Assembly (NCBI RefSeq): GCF_029590555.1
Contig: NZ_CP081001.1
Coordinates: 1,302,001 to 1,366,000, forward strand
Direction: 5' to 3'
Length of the DNA stretch: 64,000 nt
Source: Sphingobium sp. V4
GTDB taxonomy: Bacteria; Pseudomonadota; Alphaproteobacteria; Sphingomonadales; Sphingomonadaceae
Below the pieces are notes generated by a model, which was not told where the DNA came from, searched no databases, and saw only the letters and a program-made list of their open reading frames with translations. The translations under genes and the position numbers were made by a program. Positions 28,117 to 36,139 of this stretch are shown here, one piece after another (the stretch's first letter is position 1; each line of letters starts with the position of its first letter).

Positions 28117-29118
28117 ATGACCATCACCGCCCGCACCGACTGGACCCGTGACGAAATCGCCGCGCTGTTCGACCTGCCCTTCGCCGACCTGATGTTCGAG
28201 GCGCAGTCGATCCACCGCGCGAACTTCCCGCGCAACGAAGTGCAATTGTCCACCTTGCTGTCGATCAAGACCGGCGGTTGCCCGGAGGATTGCGGCTATT
28301 GCAACCAGTCCGCATCGGCGGACAGCGGCCTCAAGGCCGAGAAGCTGATGAGCGTGCAGGCGGTGATGCAGGCGGCGGCGCAGGCGAAGGATGCCGGCAG
28401 CTCGCGCTTCTGCATGGGCGCCGCCTGGCGCAACCCCAAGGACCGCGACATGCCCGCCATCGTCGAGATGGTGAAGGGTGTGCGCCAGATGGGCATGGAG
28501 ACCTGCATGACGCTGGGAATGCTCAGCGAAAGCCAGGCCAAGACGTTGGCCGATGCAGGCCTCGATTATTACAACCATAATATCGACACTTCGCCCGAAC
28601 ATTATGAGAAGGTCATCACCACCCGGACCTTCGACGACCGGCTGGAAACTCTGGAAAATGTCCGCAATTCGGGGATCAATGTCTGCTCCGGCGGGATCGT
28701 GGGCATGGGCGAAACGCGCGAGGATCGCGTCGGCTTCCTCCACGCGCTGGCCGTGCTGCCGCAGCATCCCCAAAGCGTGCCGATCAACGCGCTGGTGCCG
28801 GTGAAGGGCACGGTGCTGGGCAACATGCTGGCAGACACACCGCTCGCCAGGATCGACGAGATCGAGTTCGTCCGCACGGTCGCGGTCGCGCGCATCGTGA
28901 TGCCGGAATCGATGGTTCGCCTGAGCGCAGGCCGCGAGAGCATGTCGGACAGTTGCCAGGCGCTCTGCTTCATGGCGGGCGCGAACAGCATCTTCACCGG
29001 CGACAAGCTGCTGACCACCGCCAATGCCGGCGACAATGCCGACGCGGCGCTGTTCGCGAAGCTGGGCGTCGTGCCCATGCAGGCCGAAGTGAAGGTCGAG
29101 CTGGAGGCAGCGGAGTGA
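28117..29118 (+). CDS. bioB: biotin synthase
   Basis: 333-residue radical-SAM enzyme that inserts sulphur into dethiobiotin. The 4Fe-4S ligands are Cys55, Cys59 and Cys62 in [13 protein letters not shown]. Also visible are the 2Fe-2S region ([20 protein letters not shown]), [25 protein letters not shown] and the Arg ligand in [11 protein letters not shown]. The start at 28117 follows the mutase stop by 3 bases, so it is in the propionate operon, away from any other bio gene. Biotin is the prosthetic group of the carboxylase alpha subunit encoded next, which explains the placement. Confidence 0.96.
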   Translation: MTITARTDWTRDEIAALFDLPFADLMFEAQSIHRANFPRNEVQLSTLLSIKTGGCPEDCGYCNQSASADSGLKAEKLMSVQAVMQAAAQAKDAGSSRFCMGAAWRNPKDRDMPAIVEMVKGVRQMGMETCMTLGMLSESQAKTLADAGLDYYNHNIDTSPEHYEKVITTRTFDDRLETLENVRNSGINVCSGGIVGMGETREDRVGFLHALAVLPQHPQSVPINALVPVKGTVLGNMLADTPLARIDEIEFVRTVAVARIVMPESMVRLSAGRESMSDSCQALCFMAGANSIFTGDKLLTTANAGDNADAALFAKLGVVPMQAEVKVELEAAE

Positions 29119-29250
29119 CAGGGCCGCACTCTGATCTGGGATTTTAGCGGCGCCAAGCAACAACAGCCGTTCGCTTCGGGCGACGTCGGGAATCGCTTCT
29201 CGGCACGCTCGACCCGAACCGCAGCATATAGGACTGGGACAGGAAGTATA

Positions 29251-31251
29251 ATGGCAATCACCAAGATCCTGATCGCGAACCGTGGCGAGATTGCGTGCCG
29301 TGTCATGCGGACCGCGAAGAAGATGGGCATCAAGACCGTGGCGGTCTATTCCGATGCCGATGCGCGCGCGCCGCATGTGCTGATGGCGGACGAGGCCGTC
29401 CATATCGGCCCGTCGCCTGCCGCCCAGTCCTATCTGATCGCCGAAAAGATCATCGAGGCGTGCAAGGCCACCGGCGCCGATGCGGTGCATCCGGGCTACG
29501 GCTTCCTCTCCGAGCGGGAGAGCTTCCGCAAGGCGCTGGACGCCGAGGGCATCATCTTCGTCGGCCCGCCCGCCAACGCCATCGCCGCCATGGGCGACAA
29601 GATCGAGTCCAAGAAGCTGGCCATGGAAGCGGGCGTCAATGTCGTCCCCGGCTATGTCGGCGTGATCGAGGACACCGAACACGCCGTCCGCATCTCCAAC
29701 GAGATCGGCTATCCGGTGATGATGAAGGCATCGGCCGGCGGCGGCGGCAAGGGGATGCGGCTTGCCTATTCCGAACAGGATGTCCGCGAAGGCTTCGAGG
29801 CGACCAAGCGCGAAGGCCTCAACAGCTTCGGCGATGACCGCGTATTCATCGAGAAGTTCATCGAAAGCCCGCGTCATATCGAAATTCAGGTGCTGGGCGA
29901 CCAGCATGGCAATATCGTCTATCTGAACGAGCGCGAATGTTCGATCCAGCGCCGCCACCAGAAGGTGGTCGAGGAAGCACCGTCGCCCTTCGTCAGCCCT
30001 GAAATGCGCAGGAAGATGGGCGAACAGTGCGTCGCCCTGGCCCGCGCGGTCGGCTATTTCAGCGCCGGCACGGTCGAACTGATCGTCAGCGGTGAGGACA
30101 AGACCGGGGACGGCTTCTACTTCCTCGAAATGAACACCCGCTTGCAGGTCGAACATCCCGTCACCGAGGAAATCACCGGCGTCGACCTGGTCGAACAGAT
30201 GATCCGCGTCGCCAATGGCGAGGAACTGAGCTTCACCCAGGCGGACGTGAAGATCAACGGATGGGCGATCGAGAACCGCGTCTATGCCGAAGATCCCTAT
30301 CGCGGCTTCCTGCCGTCCACCGGCCGCCTGATCCGCTATAATCCGCCCGAAACCGGCACGGACGAGAGCGGCGCGCTGATCCGCGTGGATGACGGTGTGG
30401 TCGAAGGCGGCGAAGTCTCCATGTTCTACGACCCGATGATCGCCAAGCTCATCACCTGGGCGCCCACCCGCCTTGAAGCGATCGACAAGCAGATCGAGGC
30501 GCTCGACAAGTTCGAGATCGAGGGGCCTGGGCATAATATCGATTTCGTCTCCGCGCTGATGCAGCATGAGCGGTTCCGGTCGGGCAACATCACTACCGGC
30601 TTCATTGCAGAGGAATATCCCGAGGGCTTTACCGGCGCGCCCGCGTCGCCGCAACTGCTCCAGCGGCTGTCGGCGATCGGTGCCTTTGCCGCCATGGCGC
30701 AGGCCGATCGCGCCCGCCGCATTGACGGGCAACTCGGCAGGCGCCTCAGCCCCCCGACCGGCTGGCAGGTCAAGATTGGCGATGCGGTCCATGATGTCGT
30801 GATCGATGGCGATGAAGTGACGGTCGATGGCGAGGCGATCGACATGGCGCTCGAATATACGCCGGGTGACCGCCTGATCGAGGCGGAGTTCGGCGAGGAG
30901 CAACTGGCCGTGCGGATCGCGCCGGTGCGCTCCGGCTTCGTGCTGACGGCGCATGGCGCCAGCCACAAGCTGCGCATCCTGCCCGCCCATGCCGCTCCCC
31001 ACGCGGCGCACATGATCGAAAAGATCCCGCCCGACCTGTCGCGCTTCCTGATCTGCCCGATGCCCGGCCTGCTGGTCGCGCTGAACGTGAAGGAAGGCGA
31101 CAAGGTCGAGGTCGGCCAGCCGCTCGCCGTGATCGAGGCGATGAAGATGGAAAATATCCTCCGCGCCGGAAAGGCGGGCACGGTCAAGAGCGTATCCGCC
31201 GCTCAGGGCGAAAGCCTGCCGGTAGACGCGGTGATCCTGGAACTGGAGTAA
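29251..31251 (+). CDS. pccA: propionyl-CoA carboxylase alpha subunit (biotin carboxylase plus biotin carrier)
   Basis: 666-residue subunit that carboxylates its own biotin with ATP and bicarbonate. The N-terminal biotin carboxylase/ATP-grasp part has ILIANRGEIACRVMRTAKKMG, the glycine-rich ATP loop MMKASAGGGGKGMRLA, and FLEMNTRLQVEHPVTEEITGVDLVEQM. The C-terminal carrier domain has EAMKMEN with the biotinyl Lys632, 34 residues from the end, the usual distance. The middle part (about 500-580) is the BT domain that binds the beta subunit. A 132-base gap separates it from bioB, longer than other gaps in the operon, so an internal promoter is possible. Confidence 0.97.
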   Translation: MAITKILIANRGEIACRVMRTAKKMGIKTVAVYSDADARAPHVLMADEAVHIGPSPAAQSYLIAEKIIEACKATGADAVHPGYGFLSERESFRKALDAEGIIFVGPPANAIAAMGDKIESKKLAMEAGVNVVPGYVGVIEDTEHAVRISNEIGYPVMMKASAGGGGKGMRLAYSEQDVREGFEATKREGLNSFGDDRVFIEKFIESPRHIEIQVLGDQHGNIVYLNERECSIQRRHQKVVEEAPSPFVSPEMRRKMGEQCVALARAVGYFSAGTVELIVSGEDKTGDGFYFLEMNTRLQVEHPVTEEITGVDLVEQMIRVANGEELSFTQADVKINGWAIENRVYAEDPYRGFLPSTGRLIRYNPPETGTDESGALIRVDDGVVEGGEVSMFYDPMIAKLITWAPTRLEAIDKQIEALDKFEIEGPGHNIDFVSALMQHERFRSGNITTGFIAEEYPEGFTGAPASPQLLQRLSAIGAFAAMAQADRARRIDGQLGRRLSPPTGWQVKIGDAVHDVVIDGDEVTVDGEAIDMALEYTPGDRLIEAEFGEEQLAVRIAPVRSGFVLTAHGASHKLRILPAHAAPHAAHMIEKIPPDLSRFLICPMPGLLVALNVKEGDKVEVGQPLAVIEAMKMENILRAGKAGTVKSVSAAQGESLPVDAVILELE

Positions 31252-31262
31252 GGCTCCAACCT

Positions 31263-31356
31263 CCGTTCGTGTCGGGCTTTTCGACTGCCTGCCAAGGCGG
31301 GCGCTCAGGGCAGGCGACGTCGAGACACGCCGCTCGACTTCGCTCGACACGAACGG
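31263..31356. repeat. intergenic repeat with CCGTTCGTGTCG inverted ends
   Basis: About 94 bases bounded by a perfect 12-base inverted repeat: CCGTTCGTGTCG (31263-31274) and CGACACGAACGG (31345-31356). A second internal CTCGACTTCGCTCGA hairpin is present. It follows pccA and precedes the CsaA-like gene. A decayed relative may lie at about 29170-29225 (CGTTCGCTTCGGGCGA ... CGCTCGACCCGAACC). Confidence 0.7.
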
Positions 31357-31369
31357 TTAGGGTAGCGCC

Positions 31370-31741
31370 ATGCACCTGACCCACGATCCCGGCGCCCCGG
31401 CCGCCGACCCGATCAGCTTCGATGATTTCCTGAAGGTCGACATCCGCGTCGGCACGATCGTCTCGGCCGAACCCTATCCGCAAGCGCGCAAGCCCGCCTA
31501 CAAACTGCTGATCGATTTCGGTCCGACCATCGGCCACAGGAAGTCCAGCGCCCAGATCACCGAAAATCACGCGATCGAAGACTTGCCCGGCCGCCAGGTC
31601 GCCGCCGTGGTCAATTTCCCCCCGCGCCAGATCGGGAAGTTCATGTCGGAGGTGCTGACCCTTGGCTTCGCCGATGAAAGCGGAGCCGTGACCCTGTTCG
31701 CACCGGACAAGGCGGTGCCCAACGGATCGCGGCTGTTTTGA
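31370..31741 (+). CDS. CsaA-like tRNA-binding domain protein
   Basis: 123-residue single OB-fold protein of the tRNA-binding domain family (related to CsaA and the MetRS C-terminus). The core is FDDFLKVDIRVGTIVSAEPYPQARKPAYKLLIDFG, then SSAQITENH and AAVVNFPPRQIGKFMSEVLTLGF, which match the CsaA family closely. CsaA has been described as a secretion-related chaperone in Bacillus and binds tRNA-like folds; the role in Proteobacteria is not settled. Separated from pccA by a repeat, so it is probably not strictly part of the operon. Confidence 0.9.
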   Translation: MHLTHDPGAPAADPISFDDFLKVDIRVGTIVSAEPYPQARKPAYKLLIDFGPTIGHRKSSAQITENHAIEDLPGRQVAAVVNFPPRQIGKFMSEVLTLGFADESGAVTLFAPDKAVPNGSRLF

Positions 31742-31847
31742 CCTTGGGCAGGCAGCGCTGAGGCTGCTGGCGACCATTTTTTGCCATTTGCAGGCCTTTG
31801 TGCCGATACCACTAGCGGACATTCGGCCAGTCTGACACGATACGCCG

Positions 31848-32258
31848 ATGCCGAGCATATTTGTCGAAGCGGACGAACCTCTACTCGTTTTCCCTGATCT
31901 CAAGGTAGCTCAACGGTATCTCGAAGCCGAGGACGTTCGCAACGGTATTTACCCACGCGCGTTTGGTCCATCGGGTGAGCAGTATTCGATTGATGCTGAC
32001 GGCTCTCGGGTCATCATAAGTCTGATGGACGCGCCTGCGGACGCGGCCACTTTGATGGCACTTCTGAAGCGGTCTTTGACAGCAGTCGGTGAGCAGCCTG
32101 ACGACGATGCCACTCTGCCCGAGCTTGTGGCATCGGCAGAGGCATTTTGGGACGAACGCGATCCAATAGGCGATCGCTTTTCAAAACCCGTTCCTTGGTG
32201 GGGGTGCCTTCTCGCGGTGATAGCAATTGGAGCCATGGCAGCATATATTTTGGCTTGA
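31848..32258 (+). CDS. hypothetical protein with C-terminal membrane segment
   Basis: 136-residue protein I do not recognise. It begins MPSIFVEADEPLLVFPDLK, has an acidic middle with a predicted helix (ADAATLMALLKRSLTAVGEQP), and ends in one membrane segment (PWWGCLLAVIAIGAMAAYILA), giving a tail-anchored layout. The soluble part (a surface with YLEAEDVRNGIYPRAFGPSG) resembles small immunity-type proteins in size only. Base composition and codon use are less GC-rich than the flanking core genes, so it may be acquired. No clear ribosome site was seen. Confidence 0.6.
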   Translation: MPSIFVEADEPLLVFPDLKVAQRYLEAEDVRNGIYPRAFGPSGEQYSIDADGSRVIISLMDAPADAATLMALLKRSLTAVGEQPDDDATLPELVASAEAFWDERDPIGDRFSKPVPWWGCLLAVIAIGAMAAYILA

Positions 32259-32407
32259 GCTGCCAGTCCGCCGTCGACCCCGATCGCCGTGCTGCGACTA
32301 ATTGCCGAGCGATCTGCGCGATAGCCGTGTGTCCGTTTCGGAGAAAGGAGCGGACCGGGCAAAATCGACCACTTGCGGTCCCGCCCATGCTTCGGCACCG
32401 TCCTCAC

Positions 32408-32848
32408 ATGCAGACGCTAAACAAAAAACTCGCGATGATTGTTGCGGTAAAATCTGCAACGCTGTTGACGTCTTGTTCGCCTAATCCAATCGAAATTCAT
32501 GCGTGCCTCCTCGGGAAAAATCTTGCTTTTCATGTGGAGAATACGCGCGGTTGGGTCTCAGATAGCGTTGCCCGACCTTGGAGCGTGTCTGTATTCGAAT
32601 ATCGGACCAAAATGGCTTGGGAAACGAAAGTGCCCTACGGGCTGGCTGAAAATCGGGAACATACATATCAGCCGCAGCGAAGCATTATTCTTTACGGTGA
32701 TCGGTATGTTGGTTGGGAAGTCCAACAGGAAGCTCAACCGCTGATCAGAGGAAAGAACTACATCGTGACGATTTGGTCTGACGGCGGGGAGGGCCGCTTG
32801 GACATGATTTATGGCACCAAGCTTCCTGCATGTCCCAACGGCAGCTAA
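32408..32848 (+). CDS. hypothetical protein, possible lipoprotein
   Basis: 146-residue protein of unknown function. The N-terminus MQTLNKKLAMIVAVKSATLLTSCSPNPIEIHAC has a basic start, a hydrophobic stretch and a lipobox-like LTSC at about residues 20-23, so it may be an outer-membrane lipoprotein, though the hydrophobic stretch is short. The rest is beta-rich with WSVSVFEYRTKMAW and ending CPNGS. Like the gene upstream it is AT-richer than its surroundings. The longer open frame upstream is unsupported. Not recognised. Confidence 0.5.
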   Translation: MQTLNKKLAMIVAVKSATLLTSCSPNPIEIHACLLGKNLAFHVENTRGWVSDSVARPWSVSVFEYRTKMAWETKVPYGLAENREHTYQPQRSIILYGDRYVGWEVQQEAQPLIRGKNYIVTIWSDGGEGRLDMIYGTKLPACPNGS

Positions 32849-32895
32849 AGCCCTTAAGCGTCCAAAAGCCGTCAGTCCGCAATCCACCCAAGTTT

Positions 32896-32984
32896 GTCAT
32901 TCCCGCGCAGGCGGGAACCCATCTTCTGACCTCGCATCCAGCGTTAGGTCGAAGAAATGGATATATGCCTTGGCGGGGATGACG
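32896..32984. repeat. palindromic intergenic repeat, GTCAT/ATGAC-type
   Basis: About 89 bases that begin GTCATTCCCGCGCAGGCGGG and end CTTGGCGGGGATGACG, with a hairpin at the left end. This is the same layout as the element at 25265-25343. Read in one frame it encodes the SRAGGNP string commonly seen in spurious proteins over such repeats. Confidence 0.7.
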
Positions 32985-33233
32985 TTAAAAAAGACCGCCG
33001 CTTAGCGACCCTTCCGGACATTCAACTCATACCCATTAAAACCGGTCCGCTAGGACTTGCTTCGACCCATGGCTGCGCCTGTCAGCGGTAAGAATGAATG
33101 AAGGCTGTCCTACACGCCGTCTTCCCGTCATAGTCGAGCAGCGGCGGTTCATGGACGCAGGGCAGGAGCCGCAATTATTTCGGGCGGGGGGATATCGACA
33201 TGCAAAGTAGCAGCCGAAAAGCAGAATATCCCG

Positions 33234-33420
33234 GCGACGGTGTGAACTTCGCCGCGATGCCCAATTCCGCGGCCGTCCACGCCATCGCATCCGTCCGTTC
33301 GATGAAGCCCTGCGACGGTGTGAACTTCGCTGCCATGATCGTTCGACATTGCCCTGCGATAGTGTGAACTTCGGCGCAAACGGGCATTTTCATGGCATCC
33401 AGTGACAGTGTGAACTTCGG
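33234..33420. repeat. four direct repeats of GACNGTGTGAACTTCG upstream of the MFS transporter
   Basis: Copies at 33234-33252, 33312-33330, 33356-33374 and 33402-33420 share GTGTGAACTTCG and the preceding GA(C/T)-(G/A)G-like bases. Copies start 78, 44 and 46 bases apart. Three of the four are followed within 3-7 bases by ATG; the last ends 7 bases before the transporter ATG at 33428 and touches its ribosome site. Could be operators, a repeated leader element, or duplicated 5' ends. Confidence 0.7.
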
Positions 33421-33427
33421 GGGTGGA

Positions 33428-35017
33428 ATGACGCAATCGGTCGGCAGCGACTATGTGATGGACGCACGGCGGGACCGGCTGGTCATTACCGCCTCGGCGC
33501 TCGGCACGGTGTTCGAATGGTATGATTTCTATATCTACGGCGTGCTGGCGCCGATCATCGGGCGCACCTTCTTCCCGACCGACAATCCGACTGTCGAACT
33601 CCTCTACACGCTGGCCGGCTTCGCGATCGGCTTTGCCTTCCGGCCGCTGGGCGCCGTGCTGTTCGGCTATCTCGGCGACCGGTGGGGGCGCAAATATACT
33701 TTCCTTGCCACCATCGTCCTGATGGGCGCGGCCACGGCCGGCGTCGGCCTCACGCCGTCGGCGGCGGCCATCGGTGTCGCGGCGCCGGTCATCCTCATCC
33801 TGCTGCGCGTGGCGCAAGGGCTGGCGCTTGGCGGCGAATATGGCGGCGCGGCCATCTATGTCGCCGAACATGCACCTACCGGAAAGCGCGGTTTCTATAC
33901 CAGCTTCATCCAGGCCGGGGTCATCGGCGGTTTCGTCCTGTCGCTGATCGTCGTGGTCGGCACGCAGGCGATCGTGGGCAAGGCGGTGTGGGACGCATGG
34001 GGCTGGCGCATCCCCTTCATCCTGTCGCTCGCGCTGCTCGGCATATCCTTGTGGATGCGGTTGATGTTGCGCGAAAGCCCGGTCTTCACCGCGATGAAGG
34101 CGGCGGGCACGCAGGCGAAGAACCCGCTCAAGGAAGCCTTCACCGCGCCGGGCAATGTCAGGCGGATGCTGGTGGCGATGATCGGCATTGCCGCGGGTTT
34201 TACGGTGATCGCCTATACGGTGATGTTCCAGGCGCTCTATTTCCTGCAGAACGGCCTGCACGTCGCGCCGGGCATGGCGCAGTTGCTGGTCGGCGGCAGC
34301 GCCTTTTTCGGCGTCGCCAGCTTCATCTTCTTCGGCTGGCTGTCCGACCGGGTGGGGCGCAGGAAGCCGATCCTCATCGGCTATGCGCTGGTGCTGCTGC
34401 TGGCGCTGCCGCTCTACCAGTTCATGGGGCGGACGGCGAACCCGGAACTGGAGGCGGCGGCGGCGCGCGGGCCGGTGGTGGTGAGCGGCCCGGATTGCCG
34501 TTTCGATCCCTTTGCCAAGGTTCAGCCGACCGACTGCGGAAAGCTGCTCGACCATTTTTCCAAGCGCGGCATCCCTTATGAAAAGCGGGAGGCGGCCATG
34601 CCGGGCGTGGCGATCGGCGATGCTTCGGTCGGCGACTTCAGTCCGGACGGGTTGGACGCGGCGCTGGCGGCTGGCGGATATCCGACCGGGACGGTGACGC
34701 CCGACTGGCCGCGGGCGCTGGCGCTGTTCGGCGCGCTGTTGCTGCTCTGGACGCTATCGGGCGCGACCTATGGCCCGGTGGCGGCCTTGCTGTCGGAATA
34801 TTTCCCCGCGCGCATCCGCTATTCCTCGCTGTCCATCCCCTATCATATCGGCACCGGCTATTTCGGCGGGTTCCTGCCGCTGGTCAGCCAATATATCGTG
34901 GCGCGGACGGGCGATCCCTATGCGGGCCTGTGGTACACGCTCGCGGTGGTGGCGCTGGCGCTTGTCACCTGCCTGATCGGATTGCCCGAAACCCGGGATC
35001 GCCCCCTCGACGCCTGA
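33428..35017 (+). CDS. MFS transporter, metabolite:H+ symporter (MHS) type
   Basis: 529-residue inner-membrane transporter with about twelve membrane segments. ASALGTVFEWYDFYIYGVLAPIIG and RPLGAVLFGYLGDRWGRKYTFLATIVLMG are the MHS-family signature (proline/betaine, shikimate and dicarboxylate carriers). Between two membrane segments in the second half is an insert of about 95 residues (NPELEAAAARGP to TVTPDWPRAL) with two Cys (DCRFDP, TDCGKLL), probably extracytoplasmic and disulphide-linked. The start at 33428 was chosen for the GGGGGTGGA ribosome site; the upstream frame includes a repeat copy. Substrate unknown; an alanine racemase gene follows by 25 bases. Confidence 0.9.
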   Translation: MTQSVGSDYVMDARRDRLVITASALGTVFEWYDFYIYGVLAPIIGRTFFPTDNPTVELLYTLAGFAIGFAFRPLGAVLFGYLGDRWGRKYTFLATIVLMGAATAGVGLTPSAAAIGVAAPVILILLRVAQGLALGGEYGGAAIYVAEHAPTGKRGFYTSFIQAGVIGGFVLSLIVVVGTQAIVGKAVWDAWGWRIPFILSLALLGISLWMRLMLRESPVFTAMKAAGTQAKNPLKEAFTAPGNVRRMLVAMIGIAAGFTVIAYTVMFQALYFLQNGLHVAPGMAQLLVGGSAFFGVASFIFFGWLSDRVGRRKPILIGYALVLLLALPLYQFMGRTANPELEAAAARGPVVVSGPDCRFDPFAKVQPTDCGKLLDHFSKRGIPYEKREAAMPGVAIGDASVGDFSPDGLDAALAAGGYPTGTVTPDWPRALALFGALLLLWTLSGATYGPVAALLSEYFPARIRYSSLSIPYHIGTGYFGGFLPLVSQYIVARTGDPYAGLWYTLAVVALALVTCLIGLPETRDRPLDA

Positions 35018-35042
35018 GTACCGGGACGCTATCGGCAGCGGG

Positions 35043-36089
35043 ATGCACGGCTATATCGCTCCGCTGCGCCTGCGCCTGGATGGCGACGCGCTTGTCTCCA
35101 ACTGGCGCTGGCTTGCGGGCGCGAGCGGCGATGCGGCCTGTGGCGCGGCGATCAAGGCCGACGGCTATGGGCTGGGCGCGGTCGGGGTCATGCGGCGGCT
35201 GCTGCGCGCGGGCTGTCGCGATTTCTTCGTGTCCAACTGGGGCGAGGCGGCAGCGGTCGAACCCTTGCTGGAGGAGGGCGTCGGCCTTTCCGTCCTCCAC
35301 GGCGTGCGGGAAGAGGATATGCGCCAGGCGCTGGGTTCGCGGGCGCGGCCGATACTCTGCACGCCCTTGCAGGCGGCCCGCTGGCGCGCGGCCGGGGGCG
35401 GCGCGTGCGACCTGATGGTCGATACCGGCATGAACCGGCTGGGGCTCGATTGGCGGGGCGATCTCGCGGCGGCGACCGGGGGATTGGAAATCGCGACGTT
35501 GCTCAGCCATCTCGCTTCGGCGGACGAGGATGTCGCGCTCAATGCCACCCAGCGGCAGCGGTTCGTCGGAATCAGGAATGCCGTGGCGGCGCAACGCTAC
35601 AGCCTTGCCAACAGCGCGGGCATTTGCCTGGGGCGCGATTATCATTTCGACCTGACCCGGCCGGGGCTGGCGCTTTATGGCGGCATCCCGCGAGACCAGG
35701 CGGCAGGGCATATCCGCGCCGTGGTGCAGCCGCAGGCGCAAGTGCTGCAACGCCGCCGCCTGATCGCCGGGGACAGTATCGGCTATAATGCCATCTTCAC
35801 CGCCGATCGTGACCATGAGGTCGCGATCCTGAACCTGGGCTATGCCGACGGCTATCTGCGTGGCTTTTCCGGCAAAGGCGCGGCCCGTCACGAGGGCGAG
35901 CGCATGCCGCTGCTGGGTCGGGTGTCGATGGATCTGATCGCGGTCGATGTCAGCGCGAGGCCCGATGTGGCGGAGGGCGACTGGATGACGATCGACTATG
36001 CGCTGCCGGACGCGGCGGCGGTATCGGGCCTGTCGCAATATGAGTTGCTGACGGGGCTGGGTGCGCGCTTCGACCGGGTATGGGAATGA
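35043..36089 (+). CDS. alr: alanine racemase
   Basis: 348-residue PLP enzyme that interconverts L- and D-alanine for peptidoglycan. The PLP Lys38 is in AAIKADGYGLG, and the second catalytic base, Tyr, is in RLIAGDSIGYNAIFTADRD. Other fold-type III motifs are DLMVDTGMNRLGL, LANSAGICLGRDYHFDLTRPGLALYGG and MPLLGRVSMDLIAVDV. Slightly shorter than the usual 360-380 residues at the N-terminus. Probably cotranscribed with the transporter upstream, and ended by a strong terminator. Confidence 0.95.
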   Translation: MHGYIAPLRLRLDGDALVSNWRWLAGASGDAACGAAIKADGYGLGAVGVMRRLLRAGCRDFFVSNWGEAAAVEPLLEEGVGLSVLHGVREEDMRQALGSRARPILCTPLQAARWRAAGGGACDLMVDTGMNRLGLDWRGDLAAATGGLEIATLLSHLASADEDVALNATQRQRFVGIRNAVAAQRYSLANSAGICLGRDYHFDLTRPGLALYGGIPRDQAAGHIRAVVQPQAQVLQRRRLIAGDSIGYNAIFTADRDHEVAILNLGYADGYLRGFSGKGAARHEGERMPLLGRVSMDLIAVDVSARPDVAEGDWMTIDYALPDAAAVSGLSQYELLTGLGARFDRVWE

Positions 36090-36123
36090 AAAAGGCCGCC
36101 GATCTCTCGATCGGCGGCCTTTT
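36090..36123. terminator. bidirectional intrinsic terminator between alr and the thiolase gene
   Basis: Perfect 15-bp stem AAAAGGCCGCCGATC / GATCGGCGGCCTTTT with a TCTC loop. It overlaps the alr stop codon and lies 16 bases after the thiolase stop on the other strand, so it can terminate both convergent transcripts. Confidence 0.92.
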
Positions 36124-36139
36124 CGTCAGCCTTGCAGCC

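Larger units (their letters stand above)
32849..33427. other. 579-base gene-free region upstream of the MFS gene
   Basis: No convincing gene. It contains a GTCAT-type palindromic repeat (32896-32984), then about 250 bases without recognisable features, then four copies of a GTGTGAACTTCG repeat (33234-33420) leading up to the transporter start. Short open frames here lack starts with ribosome sites. Confidence 0.5.

Noticed and set aside
28018..31350. A 1110-residue open frame on the minus strand
   Set aside because: It lies opposite bioB and pccA, which have clear family motifs. The His/Asp/Arg-rich composition is that of a shadow of GC-rich genes.
33175..33393. A 72-residue minus-strand frame with repeated KFTPS strings
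   Set aside because: The repeats are the translation of the GTGTGAACTTCG DNA repeats. Spacing breaks the frame between copies, so a DNA or RNA element explains it better than a protein.
33234..33420. A CRISPR array
   Set aside because: Only four short units with unequal spacing (78, 44, 46) and diverged ends; no cas genes nearby.
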